NCBI GenBank assembly: GCA_014324045.1
Contig: JACOMY010000004.1
Coordinates: forward strand, 89,867-153,866
Reading direction: 5' to 3'
DNA: 64,000 bases
Origin: Rhodospirillales bacterium
GTDB lineage: Bacteria > Pseudomonadota > Alphaproteobacteria > Kiloniellales > JACOMY01
Shown: piece by piece, positions 40,795-50,555 of the stretch
Numbering within the stretch: position 1 is the first letter of the stretch
How the letters are laid out: every line of letters begins with the position of its first letter
Program-made: the position numbers and the translations under genes
Notes under the pieces: model-generated
Databases searched by the model: none
What the model was told of the DNA's origin: nothing
Seen by the model: the letters and a program-made list of their open reading frames with translations, nothing else

Positions 40795-40928
40795 GGACCG
40801 ATTTCGCTGTCCGATGGCTGCAGTCCGTGCGGTCAGTGAGGAGAGCGCAACTGCGCGAGGAAAAAACCACGGTCGCCAGGCTGACTTTGCGATGCCAGGA
40901 TAGGACGTTAGAGAGCGCTGGAGAAGAC

Positions 40929-41004
<76 letters not shown>

Positions 41005-41205
41005 ATCAAAAAGCGAAACGGGTGTTCGGCCCCCTATTATGGGCTCCCGCCCGCGCGAGAGCCAAAACATAAAGATGCCGACAGCGTTGAGCAAACGCAA
41101 AATAACCGTCTTTAAACATAATCGGTATTTAAACACAACTGGGATCGGTCTGTCGCATCGCATCGCCGGTGCAATCGGTTACGCGCCGACAAGGACTCTG
41201 CCGTG

Positions 41206-41631
41206 CTAGCGGTTGGTGTTTTCATTGCCAGACTCCTTGCCGTCAACATCGTCGATCGGATCGTCGTCGTCAGAGGCGGTGTCTTCGTCGTCCTCCAGAC
41301 CCTCTTCATCCAGATCGTCGTCCACATCGGGGGCGCTGTCGTCATCGCCGGCGTTGCCGTCGGACTTGAAGGTCTCGTCGTTGAGATCTTTGTCCAAGCC
41401 CTCTGCGACCTCCTCTCCTTGCTGCTTTTCGTTCGCAGACTCTGCGGTGGCCGTTGCTGCGGCACGTTCCTTGCGGACCGCCGATGCATGCGAACGGCGA
41501 GCTTTCAGGATGGCCTCGGGATCGAACTCTACGCCGCAGGAGGGGCAGAGGATGGGACGGCGGTCGAAATCATAGTACTTGGTTGGGCAAGCTTGACAGA
41601 TACGCTTCAAGCCCCACTCCGGCTTAGACAC
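41206..41631 (-). CDS. TIGR02300 family protein ('FYDLN' acidic protein)
   Basis: The 141-residue protein opens with the conserved KPEWGLKRICQACPTKYYDFDRRP and a CPSCG pair, giving a four-cysteine zinc ribbon, and ends in a very acidic tail (DDDSAPDVDDDLDEEG). TIGR02300 proteins are restricted to alphaproteobacteria; the family name comes from a FYDLN motif, here YYDFD. The function is unknown, but the acidic tail suggests interaction with basic proteins or nucleic acids. It is divergent from aroA, a conserved arrangement. Confidence 0.88.
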   Translation of the reverse strand: MSKPEWGLKRICQACPTKYYDFDRRPILCPSCGVEFDPEAILKARRSHASAVRKERAAATATAESANEKQQGEEVAEGLDKDLNDETFKSDGNAGDDDSAPDVDDDLDEEGLEDDEDTASDDDDPIDDVDGKESGNENTNR

Positions 41632-41917
41632 AGGTCTTGGTCTCCCAAGTGAAGGCGCAGCGCGGCGATCCCAAGGTGGCCAAAGGATACAGCAGCCGTC
41701 GACCGACGCAACAAAATAGCGCTGGCAGGTGCCATGAAGCCTACCTGCTTGTCAATCGCAGATGGCCACAGGGCAGAGCAGCGTCAATCCGACCGCTTTC
41801 GGGCACAAAACGGCGCAGGCGAGCGCGGCCGCTTGCCGGTTGCAGGAGCGACTGCTACAGAACCTTGCAGTATAGAACAGCGAAACACTCCTCCTCAGCA
41901 GAGCAACTCTCTCATCC

Positions 41918-43264
41918 ATGTCCACCGTTTCCACTCTGCGCCCGTTCAGGGCTTTCCCCAGCGAGGCTCTGTACGGCAATGTGCGGGTCCCAGGTGACAA
42001 GTCCATGTCGCACCGCGCCTTGCTGCTCTCTGCCTTGGCGATCGGCGAGAGCCGTATCGAAGGACTTCTGGAGGGCGAAGACGTGCTGTGCACCGCGGCC
42101 GCGCTCAGGGCTTGCGGCGTGCCGGCCGAGCGTCAGAGCGACGGCAGCTGGCAGGTCTTGGGTCGTGGCGTCGGCGGATTGAAGGAGCCGAGCGAGATAC
42201 TTGACCTGGGTAACTCCGGCACCAGCGCGCGCTTGCTGATGGGGGTGCTGGCCGGACAGCCGATCCGCGCCTTCATGACCGGCGATGCCTCCTTGAACCG
42301 TCGGCCCATGCGCCGGGTCTCGGAGCCCCTGAGCCGGATGGGCGTGACTCTCGCCCTGCGCGGCGATCGCTTTCTGCCCTTGCTGTTGGAAGGGCCGGAG
42401 CGGCTACTGCCGATCACCTACGAGATGCCGGTGGCCTCGGCCCAGGTAAAGAGTGCCGTCCTGCTGGCCGGCCTGGCCGCACCCGGCAGCAGCGGGGTCA
42501 TTGAGACGCAGGCAACGCGTGACCACAGTGAGCGCATGCTGCGCTACTTGGGCGCCACGGTAACCGATGAGGCAGCCGAAGGCGGCGGCCGCGAGATCCG
42601 CGTCGTCGGTGAACGGGAACTGAAGGCCAAGGATCTGACGGTCATGGCCGACCCTTCGTCGGCAGCCTTTCCTGTGGCGGCGGCGGCGCTGTTGCCCGGC
42701 TCCGAACTGCAGCTGCCTGCGATCGGCATCAATCCCCTGCGCACCGGCCTCTACGGCTGCCTGGCGGAGATGGGTGCCGAGATCGCCTTCGCCAATCCGC
42801 GAGAGCAGTCGGGCGAGCCGGTCGCCGACCTGACCGTCAAGGGGGGACGCCTCAAAGGAATCGAAGTGCTGGCAGAACGGGCGCCCTCGATGATCGACGA
42901 GTACCCCATCCTGGCCGTCGCCGCCGCCTGTGCCGAAGGCCGCAGCGTCATGCGCGGCTTAGGTGAGCTTCGGGTGAAGGAGAGCGACCGCTTGACGGCC
43001 GTGGCCGAGGGCCTGGCCGCCAACGGCGTGACGGTGGCGATCGAGGGCGACGATCTGATTGTCGAGGGCTGCGGCGGTCGCGTACCTGGCGGCGGCCTGG
43101 TCGCGACCCACAGGGATCATCGCATCGCCATGAGCTTCCTGGTGCTGGGCCTGGCGGCCGAGCAGGCGGTAACTGTGGACGACGTTACCTTTGTGGACAC
43201 CTCTTTCCCCGGCTTCGCCGCGCTCGTGACCGGACTTGGGGCCAAGATAGAGGCGGCATCGTGA
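41918..43264 (+). CDS. aroA: 3-phosphoshikimate 1-carboxyvinyltransferase (EPSP synthase)
   Basis: The 448-residue EPSP synthase joins PEP to shikimate 3-phosphate in aromatic amino acid synthesis. Both domains are complete: VPGDKSMSHRALLL, LGNSGTSARLLMG, GDASLNRRPMRRV, the central STxR-type region and the C-terminal THRDHRIAMSFLVLG. The LGNSGTSAR/RRPMRRV form and length match class II enzymes, which are usually glyphosate-tolerant; that is inference from family. Its TGA overlaps the GTG start of cmk, so the two are coupled. Confidence 0.95.
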   Translation: MSTVSTLRPFRAFPSEALYGNVRVPGDKSMSHRALLLSALAIGESRIEGLLEGEDVLCTAAALRACGVPAERQSDGSWQVLGRGVGGLKEPSEILDLGNSGTSARLLMGVLAGQPIRAFMTGDASLNRRPMRRVSEPLSRMGVTLALRGDRFLPLLLEGPERLLPITYEMPVASAQVKSAVLLAGLAAPGSSGVIETQATRDHSERMLRYLGATVTDEAAEGGGREIRVVGERELKAKDLTVMADPSSAAFPVAAAALLPGSELQLPAIGINPLRTGLYGCLAEMGAEIAFANPREQSGEPVADLTVKGGRLKGIEVLAERAPSMIDEYPILAVAAACAEGRSVMRGLGELRVKESDRLTAVAEGLAANGVTVAIEGDDLIVEGCGGRVPGGGLVATHRDHRIAMSFLVLGLAAEQAVTVDDVTFVDTSFPGFAALVTGLGAKIEAAS

Positions 43265-43896
43265 TTATTGCATTGGACGGGCCGGCCGCCGCCGGCAAGG
43301 GCACCTTGGCAAAGCGTCTGGCCGCCGCGCTGGACCTTGCGCATCTGGACAGCGGCCTGCTGTACCGCGCCACCGCGGCTGTGGCCCTGGAACGCACGGT
43401 TGCCCCCGGCGATGCGGAGTTCATCGATGCCTCCGGCTCTTTGCAGCCCGGCGACAGCGCCCGCAACGGCCTGCACAGCAACGCCGTCGCGACCGCCGCC
43501 TCCAAGGCTGCGGCCCTGCCGGAGGTTCGCGCGGCCCTGCTCGCCTTTCAGCAGAATTTCGCCCGAACTCCGCCCGGCGGCAAGGCTGGCGCGGTCCTGG
43601 ACGGGCGCGACATAGGCACCGTGGTCTGCCCCGATGCAGCGGTGAAAATCTTCGTGACCGCCTCAGCGGAAGTGCGTGCAAAGCGACGCTGTCTTGAGTT
43701 GCAAGAGCGCGGCGAGGACGCTATATACCAGCGTGTCCTGCAGCATGTGCGGGAGCGTGACCGTAGCGACGAAACGCGACCAGTCGCGCCGCTCAAGCCG
43801 GCAAGCGATGCCGTGCTCCTCGATACCTCTGCGCTTACTCCCGACGAAGTCTTCGAGAAGGCCATGGCCATCGTCCGATCCCGGTCCGCCGGGTAG
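43261..43896 (+). CDS. cmk: Cytidylate kinase
   Basis: A 211-residue CMP/dCMP kinase. The P-loop is ALDGPAAAGKGTLAKRLA and the CMP-binding part includes LDSGLLYRATAAVA and DGRDIGTVVCPDA; the LID arginine segment RAKRRCLELQ is present. It starts with GTG at 43261, overlapping aroA by four bases. aroA-cmk-rpsA is a long-conserved operon, so rpsA downstream is probably on the same transcript or its own promoter in the 228-base gap. Confidence 0.95.
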   Translation: MIIALDGPAAAGKGTLAKRLAAALDLAHLDSGLLYRATAAVALERTVAPGDAEFIDASGSLQPGDSARNGLHSNAVATAASKAAALPEVRAALLAFQQNFARTPPGGKAGAVLDGRDIGTVVCPDAAVKIFVTASAEVRAKRRCLELQERGEDAIYQRVLQHVRERDRSDETRPVAPLKPASDAVLLDTSALTPDEVFEKAMAIVRSRSAG

Positions 43897-44124
43897 ACTT
43901 TTTGCCAATCCCAAGGCTTGGGTGCAGTATAAGAGGTTTGTCAGCGCAAGACAGCACGCACGAGGGACGGCCCATTGGGGCGGCACTTCAGTGTTCCTTA
44001 TTGCGAACCTTCGTGTGTGACGGCCTGTCTGCGCGACCGAAAGATCAGCCAAAAGTAACGTCAGTGACAGAAGTCCCGGGCCCTATGGATTGGCTTGGGC
44101 CAACCACGAAGGACCCATGAAAAT

Positions 44125-45870
44125 ATGGCAGTCAGTGAGCAAAGTAGTAGCGGCGAGACGGCGGAGAGCTTCGCCGACCTTCTCAACCAATCCTTGGGCA
44201 AGGGCGGCCGCCTGGAAGGTGCCGTTCTGAAGGGCACGATTGTCTCTATAGACGGCGATGCGGCAATGGTAGACGTTGGCCTGAAGGCCGAAGGCCGCAT
44301 TCCCCTGAAGGAATTCGAGAAGGCGGGCGAAAGCGAGGTCCTAGCCCTTGGCGATGTAGTCGAAGTCTATTTGGAGCGGATGGAGAACAGGCACGGCGAA
44401 GTCTCTCTCTCGCGTGAGAAGGCTCGCCGTGAGGAGGCCTGGACCCAGCTGGAGAAGCAGTACGAAGCAAACGAGCGCGTTACCGGTCGCATCTTCGGCC
44501 GGGTGAAAGGCGGATTCACCGTCGATCTAGGCGGCGCCGTAGCTTTCCTGCCGGGCAGCCAGGTGGACATCCGTCCGATGCGCGACATCACCCCGCTGAT
44601 GCACACCGAGCAGCCCTTTCAGATCTTGAAGATGGATCGCTCGCGCGGCAACATTGTGGTCTCTCGCCGGGCCGTCCTGGAAGAGACCCGGGCCGAGCAG
44701 CGCTCCGAACTGGTGGCCAGCTTAAAAGAGGGGCAGATCTTCACCGGCTTAGTCAAGAACATCACCGACTACGGCGCCTTCGTGGACCTGGGCGGCGTTG
44801 ATGGCTTGTTGCACGTCACCGACATCTCCTGGCGGCGCATCAACCACCCGACCGAGGCCCTGAACGTCGGCCAGCAGGTTCAGGTGCAGGTGATCCGATT
44901 CAATCCGGAGACGCAGCGTATCTCGCTGGGCATGAAGCAACTGGAGGCCGATCCTTGGGACGGCGTGGCCGCCAAGTACCCGGTGGGCGCCACGTATAAC
45001 GGCCGCGTCACCAACATCACCGACTACGGCGCCTTTGTGGAGCTGGAGCCGGGCATCGAGGGCTTGGTCCATGTCTCCGAGATGAGCTGGACCAAGAAGA
45101 ACGTGCACCCTGGCAAGATCGTCTCCACCAGCCAGGAGGTCGAGGTCATGGTCCTCGATGTCGATCCGGTAAAGCGTCGCGTCTCTCTGGGCCTGAAGCA
45201 GTGCCTGGAGAACCCGTGGGAAGACTTCGCCGCCAAGTGCCCGCCCGATACCGAGATGGAAGGCGAAATCAAGAATATCACCGAGTTCGGCCTCTTCGTC
45301 GGCCTACCGGGCGAGATCGACGGCATGGTCCACCTCTCCGACATCGATTGGAACCGCATTGGCGAGGACGCTGTGCGCGACTACGCCAAGGGCCAGGTGG
45401 TCAAGGTCAAGGTCCTGGACGTCGACGTGGAGAAAGAGCGGATCTCGCTGGGCATCAAGCAGTTGTCCGACGATCCCTTCGCCGGCACCGTCGATTCCAT
45501 CCGCAAGGGCGAGGTCATCACCTGCACTGTGGCCGCTAGTGTGGAGAACGGCATCGAGGTCACTCTGGGCGACGGCGCTCTGGGTTTCATCCGTAAGTCG
45601 GAACTCTCGCGCGAGCGTTCGGAGCAGCGCCCGGATCGCTTCGCAGTCGGTGAGAAGGTGGACGCCAAGATCACCAACATCGACAAGAAGACCCGCCGCA
45701 TCACGCTCTCCATCAAGGCGCGTGAGATGGACGAGGAGAAGCAAGCTGTGGCCGAGTACGGCTCGACCGAGTCCGGCGCCAGCCTGGGCGACATTCTGGG
45801 TGCCGCGCTGAACAAGGCACAGGCCGAGCGTAGCAAGATGGCTGAAGGCGACGCTGACACCGACAAGTAG
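44125..45870 (+). CDS. rpsA: 30S ribosomal protein S1
   Basis: The 581-residue protein contains six S1/OB repeats. Repeats 3-6 show the typical 'G.v..ItdYGaFVdL..gidGLvHvsdisW' blocks (for example NITDYGAFVDLGGVDGLLH and NITDYGAFVELEPGIEG). S1 binds mRNA and promotes initiation on structured leaders. The ATG at 44125 (MAVSEQSSS) is preferred over an ATG at 44095 by family length. A strong terminator follows at 45933. Base use is normal for the region. Confidence 0.96.
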   Translation: MAVSEQSSSGETAESFADLLNQSLGKGGRLEGAVLKGTIVSIDGDAAMVDVGLKAEGRIPLKEFEKAGESEVLALGDVVEVYLERMENRHGEVSLSREKARREEAWTQLEKQYEANERVTGRIFGRVKGGFTVDLGGAVAFLPGSQVDIRPMRDITPLMHTEQPFQILKMDRSRGNIVVSRRAVLEETRAEQRSELVASLKEGQIFTGLVKNITDYGAFVDLGGVDGLLHVTDISWRRINHPTEALNVGQQVQVQVIRFNPETQRISLGMKQLEADPWDGVAAKYPVGATYNGRVTNITDYGAFVELEPGIEGLVHVSEMSWTKKNVHPGKIVSTSQEVEVMVLDVDPVKRRVSLGLKQCLENPWEDFAAKCPPDTEMEGEIKNITEFGLFVGLPGEIDGMVHLSDIDWNRIGEDAVRDYAKGQVVKVKVLDVDVEKERISLGIKQLSDDPFAGTVDSIRKGEVITCTVAASVENGIEVTLGDGALGFIRKSELSRERSEQRPDRFAVGEKVDAKITNIDKKTRRITLSIKAREMDEEKQAVAEYGSTESGASLGDILGAALNKAQAERSKMAEGDADTDK

Positions 45871-45932
45871 TAACAGGCAAGTAGCAACGGGTTCGCTACC
45901 ACGCCATCCGGGGCAGTTGACAGACAAGTTTG

Positions 45933-45975
45933 GCAAGAGACCGCAGGCATGCCCGTCTGCGGCCTCTTGCTTTTT
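45933..45975 (+). terminator. Rho-independent terminator after rpsA
   Basis: Arms GCAAGAGACCGCAG and CTGCGGCCTCTTGC form a 14-base stem with one A-C mismatch around a 10-base loop, followed at once by TTTTT. It is placed 62 bases after the rpsA stop and can also serve the convergent pyrF in the other direction, though no T-run is present on that side. Confidence 0.85.
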
Positions 45976-46017
45976 ACCCCGTCGTCTGACCAGTATCGGC
46001 GCTTTCTCGGATGGACT

Positions 46018-46740
46018 CTAGGGCGCGCCGAGATCGGTCAGCTGGTCGACGATCCGCCCGGCCGCTTTGGCCGGATCCTCGGCGGCGGTTATGGGGCGCC
46101 CGATCACCAGATAGCTGGCGCCCAGTGCTAGCGCATCGGCCGGAGTCATGACACGCTTTTGGTCGCCGCTGGCGGCCCAGGTCGGTCGCACGCCCGGCAC
46201 CATCAGGGCGAAGGCCTCCGGCAGCAGCCCGCGCAGGGTCACAACCTCCAGCGGGCTACAGACCGCACCATCCATCCCGCAGTCCGCCGCCAGCTTCGCC
46301 AGGCGGGCAACCTGCATCTCGACCGGGCCATGCTGTCCCATCGCGCCGAGATCCCTGTCGTCCAAGCTGGTCAGCACACTGACGGCTAAAAGGCGGGTTC
46401 GGTCCGCACCGCCCGCGGCCGCGGCGTCAGCGGCCGCCTGCATCATGGCCGGGCCGCCGGAGGCATGCAGCGTCATGAAGCGCGGCGAGAGCGCGCGTGC
46501 GGCGCGCACGGCCCCGGCGACGGTGTTAGGAATGTCGTGAAACTTCAGATCCAAGAACAATGGCGCCGCCCCCACCGCCTGGCGCACGCCCTGCGGTCCA
46601 TGCGCGGTGAAGAACTCCTTGCCGAGCTTATAGCCGCCGACCAGCCCCCGGGTCGCCGCCACCAAGCGCTGCGCCTGGGCCAGATCAGCGGTGTCCAGCG
46701 CAACGAAGATCCGCTCGTGCAGGGCGTGCGGGACGGTCAT
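46018..46740 (-). CDS. pyrF: Orotidine 5'-phosphate decarboxylase
   Basis: A 240-residue PyrF carries out the last step of UMP synthesis. The phosphate and substrate motifs are complete: FVALDTADLAQAQRL, the catalytic DLKFHDIPNT with the essential lysine, and VVTPGxR-type segment VPGVRPTWAASGDQKR. It is transcribed toward rpsA, i.e. convergent with it. A 207-base gap separates it from lapA upstream, longer than the few bases usual when they share an operon. Confidence 0.95.
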   Translation of the reverse strand: MTVPHALHERIFVALDTADLAQAQRLVAATRGLVGGYKLGKEFFTAHGPQGVRQAVGAAPLFLDLKFHDIPNTVAGAVRAARALSPRFMTLHASGGPAMMQAAADAAAAGGADRTRLLAVSVLTSLDDRDLGAMGQHGPVEMQVARLAKLAADCGMDGAVCSPLEVVTLRGLLPEAFALMVPGVRPTWAASGDQKRVMTPADALALGASYLVIGRPITAAEDPAKAAGRIVDQLTDLGAP

Positions 46741-46947
46741 GGGGTAAACTCCATTGTGGAACGGCGAAACAGCGCTGTCTCCAAGGCTATCCCCGGGGCA
46801 AGCCCCCAGCGTTCACAAGAGCCAGTGTCCACGGGAGTCTGCAGGAAGGCAGCCTAGCCGCAGGCTCATCGCTTAGCGCGCAGGATGGCGTCTTTGCCAG
46901 CGGAAATGTCTGGGGGGTAAGGCAGGCGGAAGGAGGGCTTTCTTGCT

Positions 46948-47346
46948 CTATCCCGGTCCACCTACCCCACGCTCGTGGGCTGGGCCGGCCAACTGGGCGG
47001 TGCCGAGCTTATCGTGTATGGCCGGGACGCGGGGGCGTTCGTGCTCCTCCAGCTGGATGCGCTCCTCAGGCTGGGCGCGTTGGGCGGCGGCCAGTTGGCG
47101 CTGCAGCTGTTGGGTTTTGCGGCCCTCCTCGCGCATGCGGCGGCGGGCGGCACCGGTGCTGCTGCGGCCGACCAGCAGGCCGATGAGGGCGCCAACGATC
47201 ATGGGCACCATGGCGACCGCCCACAGCGGCATCTCGAAGGGCTGGGTTAGCCAGACGTTCACTTCCACTGCTTGGCGGTTAACGGCGACCAGGATCCCGA
47301 TGGCGATGAGGAACACGAGGGTAACGGAAAAGCCGATTAACGCCAC
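46948..47346 (-). CDS. LapA domain membrane protein (DUF1049)
   Basis: A 132-residue protein has two N-terminal membrane helices (FSVTLVFLIAIGILVAVN and LWAVAMVPMIVGALIGLLVG) with a short NRQAVEVNVWL hairpin between them, then a charged coiled-coil tail. This is the LapA/YciS layout, a partner of LapB in lipopolysaccharide synthesis control. The start is a GTG at 47346 preceded by GGAAGGAGAAACC. It lies 97 bases downstream of ihfB, as in many alphaproteobacteria. The C-terminal tail from about residue 105 looks unconserved. Confidence 0.85.
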   Translation of the reverse strand: MALIGFSVTLVFLIAIGILVAVNRQAVEVNVWLTQPFEMPLWAVAMVPMIVGALIGLLVGRSSTGAARRRMREEGRKTQQLQRQLAAAQRAQPEERIQLEEHERPRVPAIHDKLGTAQLAGPAHERGVGGPG

Positions 47347-47442
47347 GGTTTCTCCTTCCGTGCTGTTCTGGCCGTGCTGCTCTGGCGGTCCGGGCGCCCT
47401 AATATTGACTGCAGTCTAGTTCTTCTGCAGGGATCCCGGAAA

Positions 47443-47724
47443 TTACTCGGCGTTCAGACGTTCGCGCAACAGTTTTCCGGATTTGAAGAAGGGGACTGCC
47501 TTGTCGGCGACGGCCACGGCGTCGCCGGTCCGTGGATTGCGTCCAGTTCTCGCGTTTCGGTGACGTACCGAGAAGGCACCGAACCCACGCAGTTCGACCC
47601 GATTTCCGGCCACCAAGGCAAGGGTAATCTTGTCGAAGACGGTGGATACGATGCGCTCCACGTCACGCTTGTAGAGTTGCGGATGGCGCTGCGCAATCCT
47701 TTGTGTCAACTCCGACTTCGTCAT
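47443..47724 (-). CDS. ihfB: Integration host factor subunit beta
   Basis: The 93-residue HU/IHF-fold protein begins [17 protein letters not shown] and contains the DNA-arm signature [35 protein letters not shown] ends the fold; this beta-subunit form differs from IhfA by its N terminus and spacing. IHF bends DNA at specific sites. The ATG at 47724 is used rather than the open-frame extension to 47751. It heads the ihfB-lapA-pyrF group, which here runs opposite to rpsA. Confidence 0.95.
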   Translation of the reverse strand: MTKSELTQRIAQRHPQLYKRDVERIVSTVFDKITLALVAGNRVELRGFGAFSVRHRNARTGRNPRTGDAVAVADKAVPFFKSGKLLRERLNAE

Positions 47725-48202
47725 TTGTGATTTCGCCTTCCACGCGGTCAACCGACGATAGCCCGCTTGTCGTCGGCGCCTCCGGTAGTATTAATCCGTC
47801 CCGCCAAGGTCACAAGCGGCACAGATATCGAAGGTGCCAGAGACGGTGCCTGATGGGCAAGCGTCCTTGAGAGCTAAATCCTTTCGATGTAAGGCTTTCC
47901 AACAGTTTTGCTGCTGGTTCGCGACGATGAGGGTGGCGCATGTGCTCCCTGCCGCAGGAGTCGTTGCCGGCCGGGTGGCGTGGCGAGCTGGTCCTGACGC
48001 TGCGGTCAGTTCATCCTAGCCACAAGAACTGGCTGTATCGGCGCGCGGTGCCGCTGCTAAGCTTGTGCGCCATTGCCCGGAACGCCCATTATCCGGAGCG
48101 CTTCACGCTATCTGGAGCGAACGCTCCGGCAGGGCTCTACCGTTTGCGCGGCACTTTCTTGTAGCCACCGGTGTGTGAGAGGAGGTCGGCGGGCTGCGTC
48201 TC
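47725..48202. other. Gap of about 480 bases between divergent ihfB and GT39 genes
   Basis: This stretch holds the ihfB promoter and the start region of the glycosyltransferase gene. A plus-strand open frame of 74 codons (47940-48164) has no recognisable motif. A small inverted repeat GGAGCG-AA-CGCTCC lies near 48113-48126. In related genomes a protease IV gene (sppA) often precedes ihfB; I cannot see a convincing relic of it here. Confidence 0.4.
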
Positions 48203-49675
48203 TTGGCCAAACTACATCTGGATCGACCGCCGCCGGCTGGATTGGAGAGAAGCGCCGCCTGGCTGGCCCGCTGGTGGCTACCCCTGTTACTACTGCTGGG
48301 AGCCGCGCTCTATCTGCCGTTCTTGGGGGCCCGCCCCCTGCGTTTCGAGGAGGGGCGCCGCGCGCTGCAGGCTCTGGAGATCCTTGCGGGCGGGTCCTGG
48401 TGGCATCTGCAGGTTCTGGGCGAGCCCTACCTGGCAAAGCCTCCGCTGCTGCCCTGGCTGATGGCGATCACCGCCGAAGTGCGCGGAGAGCTGGACGAAG
48501 TCGCGGTGCGCCTGCCGGCCGTTCTTTCGGTGCTGTGGGGCGCGGCGGGCGCCGGCGGTCTGGCGCGCGTACTGGCGCCGGAGCGCGGCCGCTTGGCCGC
48601 CCTGGCGGCGGGAGTCGCTTTCTTTTCCTGCGCCTATGTTTTCACCAAGGCGCGCCTGGGCGAGACCGACACGCTGGTGACCGTCTTCTGCGGGACAGCT
48701 TTTTCGATCTGGATCTGGGGCCGACAAGCCGGGCGCCTTTCCTTGCCGATTTGGCTAGGCGTTTGCAGCTTCCTCGCGGCGTCTGCCTTCACCAAGGGGC
48801 CGATCCCGCTGGCCTTTCCAGCGATACCGCTGCTGCTGATACCACTACTTCAGCGGCAATGGGGTGAGTTTGGCCTGGCGGCTGCGGTGCTGGTGCTTGC
48901 CTTCCTGCCGCTGGGGGTCTGGGTTTGGCTCAATCTGCCGGAGACCGGGCTCCAGGGCTGGATGGGCGAGATGCGGGTGGCCGGACGCGGCGGGCCACCA
49001 GCCGACTACTGGTGGCACCTATTGCACCTAAACCAGGTGCCCAACGCCCTGATCTATACCTTGCCCTGGTGCATTCCGGCCGCTCTATCCGTGGCGTCGC
49101 GTCGGCGCGCGCTACTGGGCGAAAACTGGCCGATCTTGGCCCTGCTGCTTTATGCTGTGCCCTTTGCCGTTTTCGTGCTGCTGACGCCGGAGGCCCGGCC
49201 GCGCTATGCCATGCCGATCGCCTGGCCGGTCGCCGTGCTTGCCGGACTCTGGATCGCTGCCGCTTGGCAGCACAGGCGCCTTCCGGCGATTTTTCTGATC
49301 GGCGGGTTTCTTTTTATCGTGGTGCACCAGGCAATCGTCCTGGGGATCTTCGAGGGGCGGACCGACTCGCAACGTGCCTTTCGTGCGCGTACCGATGCGC
49401 TGGCAGCTGCGGTGGCACCGCTGTCGTCGGGCCGGATCTACCTGTTCGATTCCGCACGGGAGCCCGATCACAACTCCTTGAGCTATGCCGGCCGGCCCCT
49501 GCAGCGGGACCATGCCCGCCGTGAGTTTTGCCCAGCTAAGGGACGCTATCTGCTGGTCAGTGCCAGGGACCGGGAGACCGCCGACGCCAGCCCCTATTGG
49601 CGGCTGAAGGAAGACATCGCCGAGTCTTGGATGGGACTCTACGAACGGACTCCGAAATCCTGTCCGCCCGCCTAA
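48203..49675 (+). CDS. GT39/PMT-type integral membrane glycosyltransferase
   Basis: A protein of about 490 residues with around ten to twelve membrane helices. The first periplasmic loop carries the family motif RFEEGRRALQALEIL (acidic pair after helix 1, as in ArnT and mannosyltransferases) and WHLQVLGEPYLAKPPLLPWL, which is the classic ArnT/PMT lipid-substrate signature. Such enzymes move sugars from polyprenyl carriers to lipid A or proteins in the periplasm. The start is uncertain: TTG 48203 is used, but AGGAGG at about 48180 fits a CTG at 48194 better. Upstream trmD neighbours rimM and rpsP are absent here. Confidence 0.82.
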   Translation: MAKLHLDRPPPAGLERSAAWLARWWLPLLLLLGAALYLPFLGARPLRFEEGRRALQALEILAGGSWWHLQVLGEPYLAKPPLLPWLMAITAEVRGELDEVAVRLPAVLSVLWGAAGAGGLARVLAPERGRLAALAAGVAFFSCAYVFTKARLGETDTLVTVFCGTAFSIWIWGRQAGRLSLPIWLGVCSFLAASAFTKGPIPLAFPAIPLLLIPLLQRQWGEFGLAAAVLVLAFLPLGVWVWLNLPETGLQGWMGEMRVAGRGGPPADYWWHLLHLNQVPNALIYTLPWCIPAALSVASRRRALLGENWPILALLLYAVPFAVFVLLTPEARPRYAMPIAWPVAVLAGLWIAAAWQHRRLPAIFLIGGFLFIVVHQAIVLGIFEGRTDSQRAFRARTDALAAAVAPLSSGRIYLFDSAREPDHNSLSYAGRPLQRDHARREFCPAKGRYLLVSARDRETADASPYWRLKEDIAESWMGLYERTPKSCPPA

Positions 49676-49823
49676 GCTAAGAGCCGGCGACCAGCGTTTG
49701 GCGCGGGGCGCGTTTGCTCAGGGCGGCGGGGTGTCTCGCCTTATCTCAAGGGGTTGATTATCGGACTGGACAAAAGCAGTGTGAGGAGCCATAGTCTTTT
49801 CCTTAGTGTGCTAGGGACAGGTT

Positions 49824-50555
49824 ATGGCCTGGACGGCGCATGTCCTCACCCTCTTTCCGGAGGTCTTTCCCGGTCCCTTGGGCGCGAGCCTGGCAGGTGC
49901 CGGACTCGATAAAGGCCTTTGGACGTTGAGCGTGACGGACATCAGGAATTTTGCGACGAACCGCCACCGTTCGGTCGACGACACGCCTTACGGCGGCGGC
50001 GGCGGGATGGTGTTACGGCCTGACGTTGTGGATGCAGCGCTGGAGACGGCGAAGCGAGCCCAACCGGCGGCCAAAGCTGTCTATTTGACACCGCGGGGGC
50101 GGCCGTTGTGCCAAGACCTAGCGCGCGCGTTGGTGGCGGCAGAGGGACTGATCCTGCTCTGCGGCCGCTATGAAGGTGTAGACGAGCGGGTGCTGGAGAA
50201 GCACGCGCTGTCCGAGGTCTCGGTCGGCGACTATGTGCTGTCCGGCGGTGAGTTAGCGGCGATGGTTGTGGTCGATAGCGTGGTCCGCCTCTTGCCCGGG
50301 GTTATGGGTAACGCGGCCAGCCCGAAGGAGGAATCCTTCGGCAGCGGCTTCGGTGGGCTGCTTCTCGAGCATCCGCACTATACCCGACCGGCGGTCTGGC
50401 AAGGCCGCGCGGTGCCGGCCGAATTGCAGAACGGGCACCACGCGGAGATACGGGCCTGGCGCCGACGGCAAGCGGAAGCGATGACACAAGCCCGGCGGCC
50501 GGACCTTTGGCGGGTCTACTCGGGCGAAGACGACACTGGAGGTCGAGAGACATGA
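49824..50555 (+). CDS. trmD: tRNA (guanine-N1)-methyltransferase
   Basis: The 243-residue SPOUT-family enzyme methylates G37 of tRNAs reading CUN, CCN and CGG. Motifs include [31 protein letters not shown], the knot strands [14 protein letters not shown] and [16 protein letters not shown], and the final [15 protein letters not shown]. It overlaps rplS by four bases (ATGA). The usual upstream partners rpsP and rimM are missing and replaced by the GT39 gene, so the ribosomal cluster has been broken on this side. Confidence 0.96.
   Translation: MAWTAHVLTLFPEVFPGPLGASLAGAGLDKGLWTLSVTDIRNFATNRHRSVDDTPYGGGGGMVLRPDVVDAALETAKRAQPAAKAVYLTPRGRPLCQDLARALVAAEGLILLCGRYEGVDERVLEKHALSEVSVGDYVLSGGELAAMVVVDSVVRLLPGVMGNAASPKEESFGSGFGGLLLEHPHYTRPAVWQGRAVPAELQNGHHAEIRAWRRRQAEAMTQARRPDLWRVYSGEDDTGGRET

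Noticed and set aside
43902..43933. Sigma-70-like promoter TTGCCA / TATAAG before rpsA
   Set aside because: The spacing is 20 bases, too long for a confident call, so I did not list it as a promoter.
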